Shown piece by piece: positions 1-6,103 of a stretch of DNA of 6,103 nucleotides. Position 1 is the first letter of the stretch. Each line of letters begins with the position of its first letter. Position numbers and translations under genes: made by a program. The stretch covers positions 1-6,103 of the forward strand of contig JANPNV010000104.1 of NCBI GenBank assembly GCA_031427625.1, given 5' to 3'. The DNA comes from JADKIH01 sp031427625 (lineage in GTDB: Bacteria; Bacteroidota; Bacteroidia; AKYH767-A; 2013-40CM-41-45). The notes beneath the pieces were generated by a model. That model did not search any database. It saw only the letters and a program-made list of their open reading frames with translations, and had not been told where the DNA came from.

Positions 1-1064
1 GTGGCGCCATCATTCCCGACATTGGTTATTATCCTCTAGGAAGTACTGAATTCAGTAATCTTGTACATTATGTTCGAAGTGGGGATTTTGTAACAATGCT
101 GCTCGAAGAATCTAAATCATTAAATGAATATGCTTTTGCGCTTGGAGTTTTATGCCATTATGAAGCTGACAATTACGGTCATTCGTTGGCAACAAACAAA
201 GCTGTGGCAATTGTATTTCCAAATTTAAAAAAGAAATATGGAAAAGAAGTGACGTTTGAGCAAGGGCATAACCAGCATTCAAGGGTCGAATTCGGTTTTG
301 ACGTTTTACAAACGGCAAGAGGGAATTATCAGCCAAATGCATATCATGATTTCATCGGCTTTCAGATAGCGGATACATTGTTGGAGCGTGCTTTTTTAAA
401 AACGTATGGAATAAGTTTAAAAAGTATTTTCAGAAGTTTATCAGCAGCCATATCGGTTTTCAGATTTTCAGTTAAAAATATTATTCCTGAATTAACAAAA
501 AATGCCTGGAAGATTAAAAATTCAATAATTACTAAATTGAATCCGCTTGCCACGAAAGATAATTATTGTTACAGTTTGAATAAAAAAAATTATTACAAGG
601 AATTTACACGACCAAAGATTCAATCTATTGTTTTGTCGTTCGTTATCGGAACATTGCCAAAGATTGGGCCACTTTCAAAATTCAAACCAAAGATCCCAAA
701 CGCTGAAGCGGAAAAATTATTTGAGCAGGCGTATGATACAATTGTCACACACTACATCGTAACACTAAATAATCTGCGTTCTCAAAATGTTACATATCGT
801 AATAAGGATCTAGACACGGGCAAAGAATCTGTGATGGGTGAATATAAACTTAGCGATAAAACCTACTATAAATTATTGATGAAACTTAAGCGTAGAAAAT
901 TTGTAGATACTGACAAGAGTTTGAAGAAAAATATTGCTGCGTTTTATATTAAGCAGGAATCTTCCCAGCAGTATGCAGTTAAATCGCATAAAGGAAAAAA
1001 AATAACATTAGCTTTAAAACAGATGAATGAGTCACAAGCTAGTATAGGGGTTCATTCAAAATGA
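1..1064 (+). CDS. Zinc-dependent phospholipase C family protein (5' partial)
   Basis: The reading frame is open to the left edge (first full codon at position 3), so the ATG at 96 is internal and the true start lies outside the window. About 353 residues are visible. The 31 codons before that ATG include family-typical IIPDIGYYPLG and HYVRSGDF. Counting from the ATG at 96, likely metal ligands are H21, D25 and H29 in LCHYEADNYGH and H61 and E65 in HSRVEFGFDV, plus the H and D of HYVRSGD; this His/Asp/Glu pattern resembles bacterial zinc phospholipase C/S1-P1-like folds. Later blocks also match the family as I remember it: TLPKIGPL near 184-191, AEAEKLF near 203-209, and DTGKESVMGEYKLSDKTYYKLL near 240-261. 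The family is usually exported; any signal peptide would be in the missing part. Phospholipase activity on a given lipid is not established. The stop overlaps the next start as ATGA, indicating co-transcription and translational coupling. Confidence 0.88.
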   Translation, partial: GAIIPDIGYYPLGSTEFSNLVHYVRSGDFVTMLLEESKSLNEYAFALGVLCHYEADNYGHSLATNKAVAIVFPNLKKKYGKEVTFEQGHNQHSRVEFGFDVLQTARGNYQPNAYHDFIGFQIADTLLERAFLKTYGISLKSIFRSLSAAISVFRFSVKNIIPELTKNAWKIKNSIITKLNPLATKDNYCYSLNKKNYYKEFTRPKIQSIVLSFVIGTLPKIGPLSKFKPKIPNAEAEKLFEQAYDTIVTHYIVTLNNLRSQNVTYRNKDLDTGKESVMGEYKLSDKTYYKLLMKLKRRKFVDTDKSLKKNIAAFYIKQESSQQYAVKSHKGKKITLALKQMNESQASIGVHSK

Positions 1065-2196
1065 AAATAAAATACAAAATCGTTCTTAGTGTTGTAGTCG
1101 TATTAATTATCATCCGGCTCATTTTACCGTATGTGGTATTGCATTATGCCAATAAAACTTTATCAAACGTCAACGGATATTACGGACACATTGATGATAT
1201 AGATTTATCCATTTATCGTGGCGCCTACATCATCAACGACATTTATCTAAATAAAGTTGATTCAGTTTCAAAACAACAAACCTCATTTTTCAAATCTGGC
1301 GACATTGATTTATCGGTCGAATGGGGCGCACTCTTACACGGATCCATAGTCGGTGAACTCACTTTCAATTCACCTGAATTGATTTTTACAAAAGACAAAA
1401 CAGACCTAACCGATGTAAAAAAAGACACCACCGATTTTCGAAAACTACTTAAAGATTTTATGCCGCTTAAAGTAAACCGTTTTGAAGTCAATGATGGCAC
1501 TATTCATTATGCCGACAACACCACCTCACCAATTGTTGACATCGCATTAAATCAAACTCAAATCCTCGCTCTCAACTTCAAAAGCGTAATCGATGAAAAA
1601 AATGAACTTCCTTCTACTATAACCGCAAAGGCCATTGCCTATGAAGGAACATTAAACTTCAACATAAAATTAAATGCCTTGGCCGACAATGCAACATTCG
1701 ATTTGAATGCCGAAATAAAAAATACCAACCTTGTTTTACTAAACGACTTTTTATAAGCGAATGGAAATTTTGATGTACGCCAGGGCAACTTTGGCTTATA
1801 TACAGAAATGGCTTCCAAGGATGGAAAATTTAAAGGATATGTAAAACCTATAATAAAAAATTTAGATGTAGTAGGACCTGAAGACAGACATGATAACTTT
1901 TTTAATAAAATATGGGAACAAATTGTCGGTGCAGCAGGAGTAATATTCAAAAATAAAAAAAAGATCAGGTTGCAACTAAAGTGGTAATGGAAGGCAAATT
2001 TAAAAACCCACAAACAAATACACTCGATGCTATTTGGGAAGTCCTCCGAAACGCCTTTGTACAAGCGCTTCTTCCTAGCGTAGACAACGAGATAAATATT
2101 AACTCGGTTAACTCAGCCACCCCCGTAGATAAGAGAAATGAATTTCAAAAAATATTTTCATCCGGAAAAACGAATAAGGACAAGAAAAATAAATAA
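1061..2196 (+). pseudogene. DUF748/AsmA-like membrane-anchored protein, interrupted by a stop and a frame change
   Basis: The ATG at 1061 overlaps the upstream stop (ATGA), with GGGG at 1047-1050 as a possible ribosome site. The first open segment (231 aa) begins with an N-terminal membrane anchor at about residues 7-27, then a soluble part with family-like blocks: YYGHIDDIDLSIYRGAY, DLSVEWGALLHGSIVGEL, LLKDFMPLKVNRFEV and FDLNAEIKNTNLVLLNDF. An in-frame TAA at 1754-1756 stops it. The same frame then continues as family-like sequence (GNFDV, GLYTEMASKDGKFKGYVKP, VVGPEDRHD, FFNKIWEQIVG) up to the A run at 1955-1962. After that the match moves to the -1 frame (KDQVATK, EGKFKNPQTNTLDAIWEVL, NAFVQALLPSVDNEI) and ends with a Lys-rich tail at 2196. 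With both lesions repaired the product is about 378 aa, which fits the family length I know. Such proteins resemble AsmA-type proteins of the Gram-negative envelope; the exact role is unknown. Sequencing error, recent pseudogenisation, or recoding of the frame change are all possible. Confidence 0.8.
1957..1963 (+). other. A AAA AAG slippery heptamer at the DUF748 frame change
   Basis: A run of eight A (1955-1962) is followed by G. In the incoming frame the codons are AAA (1955-1957), AAA (1958-1960) and AAG (1961-1963), so A AAA AAG sits in the exact X XXY YYZ phase of bacterial -1 frameshift sites such as that of dnaX. A -1 slip here would make the next codon GAT at 1963 and join KNKKK to DQVATK with no residue gained or lost, matching family spacing. 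A GGAG-like purine stretch ends about 16 nt upstream (near 1940); no strong downstream stem was evident by eye. Loss of one A from a nine-A run gives the same result, so this is only a candidate recoding site. Confidence 0.4.
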
Positions 2197-2213
2197 AATA
2201 TATTAATTAACTC

Positions 2214-2849
2214 ATGCAAACTGGAAAGAATTCAAAATATTTTATTTTTTTTTATTTTATTCTCCTAACAAAAATTACAAATGGGCAAGAAGAAAAAAGC
2301 CCGACAGTGATATTTTTAAACAAAAGAGGATATACATTTACAGATTCCAATACAATAAATACTCGTGTTGACAGTTTGCAGAAATGGCCCGATACTATAT
2401 ACTACAACACCTCTTATCGGGCAACGTTATTAGGCTCTCCCACTATTCCTATCTCCTTTAGTAAAATAGAACTGGTAGATGGCAAATATCAGGTAACTCC
2501 TACAGTAAGTATAGGATATGGCTACACTTGGTTTACAGGTAAATTTATTTTTAATGAGAATGATAAAATAACCATCGACCCTGTATTCTTCTTCGGCTTA
2601 ATTGCTGACATAGGATTACAAAATGATTTTAGGTTAAACAAACTTACCAGTATTTTTACAGGCGGATTTATTGGATTCGGAGCATTTTCATTATTTGGTG
2701 GGTATGATTATATGACTCAATCCCCTTCCATTGGGTTAGGTGGCAGAATAGATTTATTTACTATCTCTCAAAATCGCCTCAAGCCGTTTGGAAAAGTACG
2801 TGAAGTAAGAAAACATAAGAAAGCGGCAGTCCCTATTACAAATGAATGA
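2214..2849 (+). CDS. Hypothetical exported protein, possible outer-membrane beta-barrel
   Basis: I do not recognise a named family. The 211-aa product starts with a likely signal peptide: Lys at 5 and 8, a Phe/Ile/Leu-rich core at about 9-19, and a possible cleavage near residues 24-25 (TNG before QEE). Residues 30-90 are a mixed polar region with aromatics. Residues 92-185 contain alternating hydrophobic/polar stretches rich in Gly, Phe and Tyr (VSIGYGYTWFTGKFIF, PVFFFGLIADIGLQ, FTGGFIGFGAFSLFGGYDY, SIGLGGRIDLF). This is what short transmembrane beta strands look like, so outer-membrane location is a reasonable inference. The C-terminus is basic (VREVRKHKK) and does not end in the usual terminal aromatic, which weakens the barrel call. 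It begins 17 nt after the DUF748 frame ends, so it may belong to the same transcript. The start has no clear Shine-Dalgarno site, only AT-rich sequence, which is common in Bacteroidota. Confidence 0.7.
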   Translation: MQTGKNSKYFIFFYFILLTKITNGQEEKSPTVIFLNKRGYTFTDSNTINTRVDSLQKWPDTIYYNTSYRATLLGSPTIPISFSKIELVDGKYQVTPTVSIGYGYTWFTGKFIFNENDKITIDPVFFFGLIADIGLQNDFRLNKLTSIFTGGFIGFGAFSLFGGYDYMTQSPSIGLGGRIDLFTISQNRLKPFGKVREVRKHKKAAVPITNE

Positions 2850-2906
2850 CCCATAATGCTGAACACATCATCAATCATTTTAACAGTTGGCAAAACCTAT
2901 TTTTAA

Positions 2907-3806
2907 ATGAAAGTAAATTTAAAAAATATTCTTACCGTCTCAAAAACTGCTCTCAAAGAATGGTGGGCAAAAGACCCTTTTAAAGAAAGCGCTGTCATTG
3001 CATATTATGCAATTTTTTCATTACCCGGATTGCTTGTAGTTATCGTATTCGTTGCAGGATATTTTTTCGGACAAGAAGCAGTCAACGGACAAATATCTGC
3101 ACAAATCACATCCACAATGGGTGCAGATACAGCACAACAAATTCAAGATATCATTGCAAAAGGAACAGAATCAAAAAATTCACTGTGGGCAACTATTATT
3201 GGAATAATTACCATTCTTGTTGGAGCCACAGGTGTGTTTGCACAATTTCAAAAATCAATAAATATTATATGGGAGGTAAAAGCAGATGAATCCAAATCTG
3301 GCTTTTTAAGTTTACTCAAAGCACGCCTTTTTTCCTTCGGACTTATAATTGCCATTGCATTTATATTAATTGTATCACTAGTAATTTCTGCAATTCTTTC
3401 CGCTTTTGGCACATGGATATCAACTTATTTTTCAGAATCCTTACTCATCATATTATTAGTAATCAATTTTATTTTATCGCTTTGCATACTTGCAGTAATA
3501 TTCGCGCTTATGTTTAAATTATTTCCCGATGCAAAAATAAAATGGAGACATGTCTGGATTGGCTCATTCGTTACCGCATTATTATTTGAAATAGGAAAAT
3601 CCGGTCTAGGATTTTATTTCGGAACAACCGACCCCGGATCAGGATACGGAGCAGCCGGTTCAATTATATTAATTATGCTTTGGGTTTCATATTCATCAAT
3701 GATCGTTTTTTATGGGGCAGAATTTACACATGCCTACGCGGAAATCAAAGACGGAAGAATTCCACCTGATAAAAATGCCGTTATTCAAAAAAAATGCAAA
3801 GCATAG
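2907..3806 (+). CDS. YihY/virulence factor BrkB family inner-membrane protein
   Basis: This complete 299-aa protein has about six hydrophobic segments, near residues 29-55, 94-116, 141-168, 179-205, 216-238 and 249-272. Family hallmarks are visible in order: a WW/DP start (W19, W20, D23, P24), SAVIAYYAIFSLPG at 28-41, LVGATGVFAQFQKSINIIWEV at about 104-124, LFPDAKIKWRHVWIGSF at 205-221, and the C-terminal block GSGYGAAGSIILIMLWVSY to FYGAEFTHAYAE at 244-279. Length is normal for the family, once misnamed ribonuclease BN. Its molecular function remains uncertain; transport or export across the inner membrane has been suggested. A polar insert with Gln and Ala (about 56-92) separates the first two membrane segments. 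The gene starts 57 nt after the preceding one and is followed by a hairpin-plus-T-run terminator, so it appears to be last in the plus-strand run. It could be read from its own promoter, but I see no convincing promoter motif. Confidence 0.93.
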   Translation: MKVNLKNILTVSKTALKEWWAKDPFKESAVIAYYAIFSLPGLLVVIVFVAGYFFGQEAVNGQISAQITSTMGADTAQQIQDIIAKGTESKNSLWATIIGIITILVGATGVFAQFQKSINIIWEVKADESKSGFLSLLKARLFSFGLIIAIAFILIVSLVISAILSAFGTWISTYFSESLLIILLVINFILSLCILAVIFALMFKLFPDAKIKWRHVWIGSFVTALLFEIGKSGLGFYFGTTDPGSGYGAAGSIILIMLWVSYSSMIVFYGAEFTHAYAEIKDGRIPPDKNAVIQKKCKA

Positions 3807-3840
3807 GAAGTGCTCTTTTTCTTCTGGGATACTGTTTTCT

Positions 3841-3877
3841 ATATTGAAAATTAAATTTTATAATTTTCAATATTTTT
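3841..3877 (+). terminator. Putative intrinsic terminator after the YihY gene
   Basis: A perfect 13-bp inverted repeat pairs 3841-3853 with 3861-3873 around a 7-nt loop and runs into five T (3873-3877). It lies 34 nt after the YihY stop. The stem is almost entirely A:T with a single G:C pair, so it is weaker than a classic terminator, though AT-rich stems are common in low-GC Bacteroidota. There is no T run on the other side for minus-strand transcripts, so it should act on the plus strand. Confidence 0.6.
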
Positions 3878-3938
3878 CTGATGATTGCAGAAATACGTTC
3901 CTTTTTCAGGAAGATTAATGCTTTCATTTTCAGAATTC

Positions 3939-3952
3939 CTTTCTTAAGAAAG
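3939..3952. repeat. 14-bp perfect palindrome
   Basis: CTTTCTTAAGAAAG is its own reverse complement. A second small inverted repeat, TTCCT/AGGAA with a 5-nt loop (3898-3902 and 3908-3912), lies just upstream. With no gene start beside it, an operator role is not supported. It may be part of the structured intergenic element. Confidence 0.5.
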
Positions 3953-4165
3953 ATTGAAAAGAGTTCTCCATCGATATTTTTATTTCTTGTCATGCGATTA
4001 AAAGTGCCATCCGCTTGGGAGAATCTTTGCCGTCATTTCTTCCACGCTCTTCCCTATTCGACCGAATCCTCTCTTGTGCTTGACTGGCGTTCATGGATTC
4101 AGATGTACTTAGTACTTCACTTAGCGAATTCTTCCACAATAAAACCTTTGACCTTATATTATCTC

Positions 4166-4222
4166 AATGCAGCGAAAATTAATGTAATTGATTTGTAGTT
4201 CCGGAACGCCTTTCGCTGTGTT
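4166..4222. repeat. Inverted repeat with an internal palindrome
   Basis: The arms CAGCGAAA (4170-4177) and TTTCGCTG (4211-4218) are perfect complements, and the stem extends to 12 pairs with two G-U wobbles (4166-4177 with 4211-4222). The 33-nt interior contains the 10-bp palindrome GTTCCGGAAC at 4198-4207. The arrangement suggests a folded RNA or single-stranded DNA hairpin, but no named element was recognised. Confidence 0.45.
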
Positions 4223-4295
4223 ATGATGTGCTTGATATTTTCCTTTTATCAAATTGGGTTTACATACTAAAACAAGTTATGGAAATTTATAACAC
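4218..4295. repeat. Second inverted repeat with nested hairpins
   Basis: GTGTTAT (4218-4224) is complementary to ATAACAC (4289-4295). Between them are TTGATA/TATCAA (4232-4237 and 4247-4252, 9-nt loop) and a GTTAT at 4276-4280 that can also pair with ATAAC at 4289-4293. The first arm overlaps the preceding inverted repeat by a few bases, so alternative foldings compete. Short AT-rich repeats arise by chance, so the evidence is modest. Confidence 0.3.
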
Positions 4296-4382
4296 TAGCT
4301 TTCACTCGTTCATTTTCTCCCAATAAAATTCACTAAGCATCGACTAATATATTCCCTGCTAAACAAGGATTACTTACTTCTT

Positions 4383-6103
4383 TTATTTTTTTAATAATTT
4401 TGTAACGATTCTTTCATTGTTACAAAGCAATACTGCAAGGTAAATACCCGGTTGCAGATTTTTATCATTATTGTACTGATACTGATTAATTCCATCACTT
4501 GAATTAATAATATCTTTTGCTACAATTTGTCCAGATGAATTTAATAATTGAAATTCTACTCTTGAATTTGTATTTGTTTTGAATGAACAAATGAAACTTT
4601 CGTTAAAAGGATTTGGTGAGATTGAAATTAATTTCAGGGTCTGAGCTCCTTCATTATTTTGCGAAGGTGAAAATTTTATTGACTTTACTTCTGAATATGT
4701 AAAGTGATTATCATAATCTGTTTGTTTCAGTCTGTAATAACTTACACCTTCCATTGGATTTGCATCAACATCGGTATATCTTAAAGTAATTGTACTGTTC
4801 CCAGCACCTTTTTTCGTTAGTATCGGTTCAAATATTATTCCGTCAACAGATCGTTCAATGGTGAAGTAATCATTATTTATTTCTGAACCTGTTGCCCAGG
4901 AAAGATTTACTACATTGTCTCTTTTTACAACATTAAAATATATTAATTTAATAGGTAAGCCGCCTACCTTTGTGGTTTTTCCTATGCTAAATTGAGAAAA
5001 AGAAGTAAGGCCTGATCTAACAGCTGTGGCTACACCATTTGATTCAAATTGTGTAGGGATATTATGCGTACCTATTGACTGCCAAGAAGAGGTGCTGTTT
5101 TCTCTTTTTAATACACAGTAGCCAGCCGGGCTGTTTGCCGCATTTGAAAATCCTTTTTCTTTTAAGGTTACACTATAATTTCCTGATGCCATTGGATTAT
5201 TTGGAGTCAGTGTCCAATAACCATAATTAAGTAGGCTATCTATATCCGTACCGAAAACATTAATTCCTGATATAGGAAAATCAGAATTAAAAGGGTTCGA
5301 ATTAGTGAACGAAGAAAGAATATTTGTAAATCCTGTCATTCCCATTAAAGTAACATTAATGTATTCGTAGTTGGAGGATGTTCCGACAGGAAAGTCATAT
5401 GAACCTGAAGCATTCACATACCTTCGAAGATTTCCTCTTACATAATTGGTCAATGAATGTCCATTGACGGATGTGGTGGCAGAATTCGTTATTATCAATT
5501 CATTTGTATTTGTGACAATCTGTCCGTTTGCAAGTGTAAGGATTCCTCCTACAGAAACGGTATTGGTAAGTGTAACATGATTTGTATTATCAATTGTTAG
5601 ATTGTTAACAGATGCAGGTAAACCATCACCAGATACTTGGGGTCCTATTGCATTATAAGTATAATTAGCGGAATTACTATATGAACGTGTACCAGTAACT
5701 TGTACATTTCCATTTAACGATGTAGAAGTTATTCCTTCCGTTGAAGCCAAGAGTAATGCTCCTCCACTTAGTACGGAAAATGAACCAGCCCCGGTTGGAA
5801 AATAGGTGCTCATATTAAGAATGGAACCATTATTCACAGTAATATTAATATTATTACTCATCGTTCCTGCAAGCTTGGTGAAAATCTGTGTACCTGATTT
5901 AACAAAATATGTTTTACCAAATCCGAAATTGACTCCTGTCGTAGCTGTTTCGGTAACTGTTCCTCCAGTTTGTGAAAAGTTGCTATTAATATTCAGAGTT
6001 GTTACTCCGTTTCCATTACTGCTACCTACATTACTTGTCATATCGAAGGTGCCATTGGAAATGTTGAAATCAGTCACTGTCATAAATGTAGGAGTAACAC
6101 CGC
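4383..6103 (-). CDS. T9SS type A sorting domain-containing secreted protein (5' partial)
   Basis: The frame is open to the right edge. The ATG at 6083 is preceded in frame by GVTPTF, so it is probably internal and the true N-terminus with its signal peptide lies outside. Counting from that Met, 566 residues are visible. Residues 1-215 are rich in Asn, Thr, Ser and Gly with repeated beta-strand-like units (FNISNGTFDM, SNFSQTGGTVTET, VQVTGTRSYS, LTIDNTNHVTLTN, LTLANGQIVT), like adhesin or beta-helix regions of Bacteroidota surface proteins. Residues 216-370 include GNLRRYVNASGSYDFPVGT, YGYWTLTP and FSQFSIG, a module common in these proteins. Residues 376-472 look like a fibronectin-III-type beta sandwich (LPIKLIYF, NLSWATGSEINNDYFTIERS, YYRLKQTDYD). 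The C-terminus is a type A sorting domain: ISPNPFNESF at 487-496, LQPGIYLAVL at 543-552 and the basic end TKLLKK. The protein is expected to cross the outer membrane by T9SS and be released or anchored there. No catalytic domain is visible. Confidence 0.9.
   Translation of the reverse strand, partial: GVTPTFMTVTDFNISNGTFDMTSNVGSSNGNGVTTLNINSNFSQTGGTVTETATTGVNFGFGKTYFVKSGTQIFTKLAGTMSNNINITVNNGSILNMSTYFPTGAGSFSVLSGGALLLASTEGITSTSLNGNVQVTGTRSYSNSANYTYNAIGPQVSGDGLPASVNNLTIDNTNHVTLTNTVSVGGILTLANGQIVTNTNELIITNSATTSVNGHSLTNYVRGNLRRYVNASGSYDFPVGTSSNYEYINVTLMGMTGFTNILSSFTNSNPFNSDFPISGINVFGTDIDSLLNYGYWTLTPNNPMASGNYSVTLKEKGFSNAANSPAGYCVLKRENSTSSWQSIGTHNIPTQFESNGVATAVRSGLTSFSQFSIGKTTKVGGLPIKLIYFNVVKRDNVVNLSWATGSEINNDYFTIERSVDGIIFEPILTKKGAGNSTITLRYTDVDANPMEGVSYYRLKQTDYDNHFTYSEVKSIKFSPSQNNEGAQTLKLISISPNPFNESFICSFKTNTNSRVEFQLLNSSGQIVAKDIINSSDGINQYQYNNDKNLQPGIYLAVLLCNNERIVTKLLKK

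Larger units (their letters stand above)
3878..4382. other. Non-coding stretch between convergent genes, with compositional shift and inverted repeats
   Basis: About 505 bp between the terminator and the end of the T9SS cargo gene. Short open frames exist on both strands (a 105-codon plus frame at 3881-4198 and a minus frame ending within the YihY gene), but none has recognisable domains, export signals or a good start. Around 4001-4100 base composition departs from the AT-rich surroundings: 29 of 60 bases at 4021-4080 are G or C, with a strong pyrimidine bias on the plus strand. Several inverted repeats occur (see separate entries). It may be a dispersed intergenic repeat, a decayed gene or mobile-element remnant, or a structured RNA; the sequence alone does not decide. 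Confidence 0.5.

Noticed and set aside
1639..2064. 141-codon open frame on the minus strand
   Set aside because: It lies antisense to the DUF748-like gene, whose family-like sequence continues on the plus strand through this area. The minus frame is open mainly because the plus frame is interrupted and the region is A-rich.
2870..2910. Bacteroidota-type promoter (TTTG and TAnnTTTG) before the YihY gene
   Set aside because: TATTTTTA near the start only partly matches and would place the transcript start at or within the start codon; no well-spaced upstream TTTG box.
3781..3993. 70-codon minus-strand frame running into the YihY gene
   Set aside because: It is Lys/Ile/Phe-rich as expected for AT-rich DNA, overlaps the terminator and the 3' end of a real gene, and matches nothing recognisable.
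3881..4198. 105-codon open frame on the plus strand
   Set aside because: No recognisable family, no clear ribosome site, and it starts right after a terminator. Other frames in the area look equally protein-like, so coding status is not supported.
4218..4295. Integron attC-like recombination site
   Set aside because: The outer arms GTGTTAT/ATAACAC recall attC boxes, but they do not fit the GTTRRRY/RYYYAAC consensus, and no integrase or cassette array is visible.
4399..4426. TTTGTAAC/GTTACAAA inverted repeat as a terminator
   Set aside because: It lies inside the last codons of the T9SS cargo gene and, read on the minus strand, is followed by A-rich rather than T-rich sequence.
1..6103. CRISPR array, transposon, defence system, tRNA or rRNA
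   Set aside because: No regularly spaced repeats, transposase or integrase motifs, terminal inverted repeats with target duplications, or RNA gene signatures were seen on either strand.

Overview
The window looks like chromosomal DNA of an AT-rich Bacteroidota bacterium, plausibly from the Chitinophagales/Sphingobacteriales side. The clearest marker is a secreted protein ending in a type IX secretion (T9SS) C-terminal sorting domain, a system confined to that phylum and its close relatives. The other recognisable families (zinc-dependent phospholipase C-like, DUF748/AsmA-like, YihY/BrkB) occur in Bacteroidota, and their sequences fit. The organism assignment is inference from gene content.

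Layout. Positions 1-3806 carry a co-directional plus-strand run. (1) The 3' part of a zinc-dependent phospholipase C family gene, cut by the left edge. (2) A DUF748/AsmA-like envelope gene coupled to it by an ATGA overlap; it is broken by an in-frame TAA and a -1 frame change, yet family-like protein sequence continues to position 2196. (3) A small exported protein of unknown function with a beta-barrel-like composition. (4) A complete YihY/BrkB family inner-membrane protein. An AT-rich hairpin followed by a T run at 3841-3877 probably ends transcription of this run. Positions 3878-4382 hold no convincing gene but contain a compositional island and several inverted repeats. The minus-strand gene from 4383 past the right edge encodes a large secreted, Asn/Thr/Ser/Gly-rich T9SS cargo protein, convergent with the plus-strand run.

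How the genes relate. All recognisable products are predicted to act in or beyond the cell envelope (exported hydrolase-like protein, membrane-anchored AsmA-like protein, exported barrel-like protein, inner-membrane YihY protein, surface or secreted adhesin-like protein). Beyond the ATGA overlap, no shared pathway can be shown from the sequence. I see no CRISPR array, transposase, integrase, defence system, tRNA or rRNA. The points most worth a second look are the doubly interrupted DUF748 gene, whose frame change falls exactly on a canonical A AAA AAG slippery heptamer, and the structured, compositionally distinct intergenic region.
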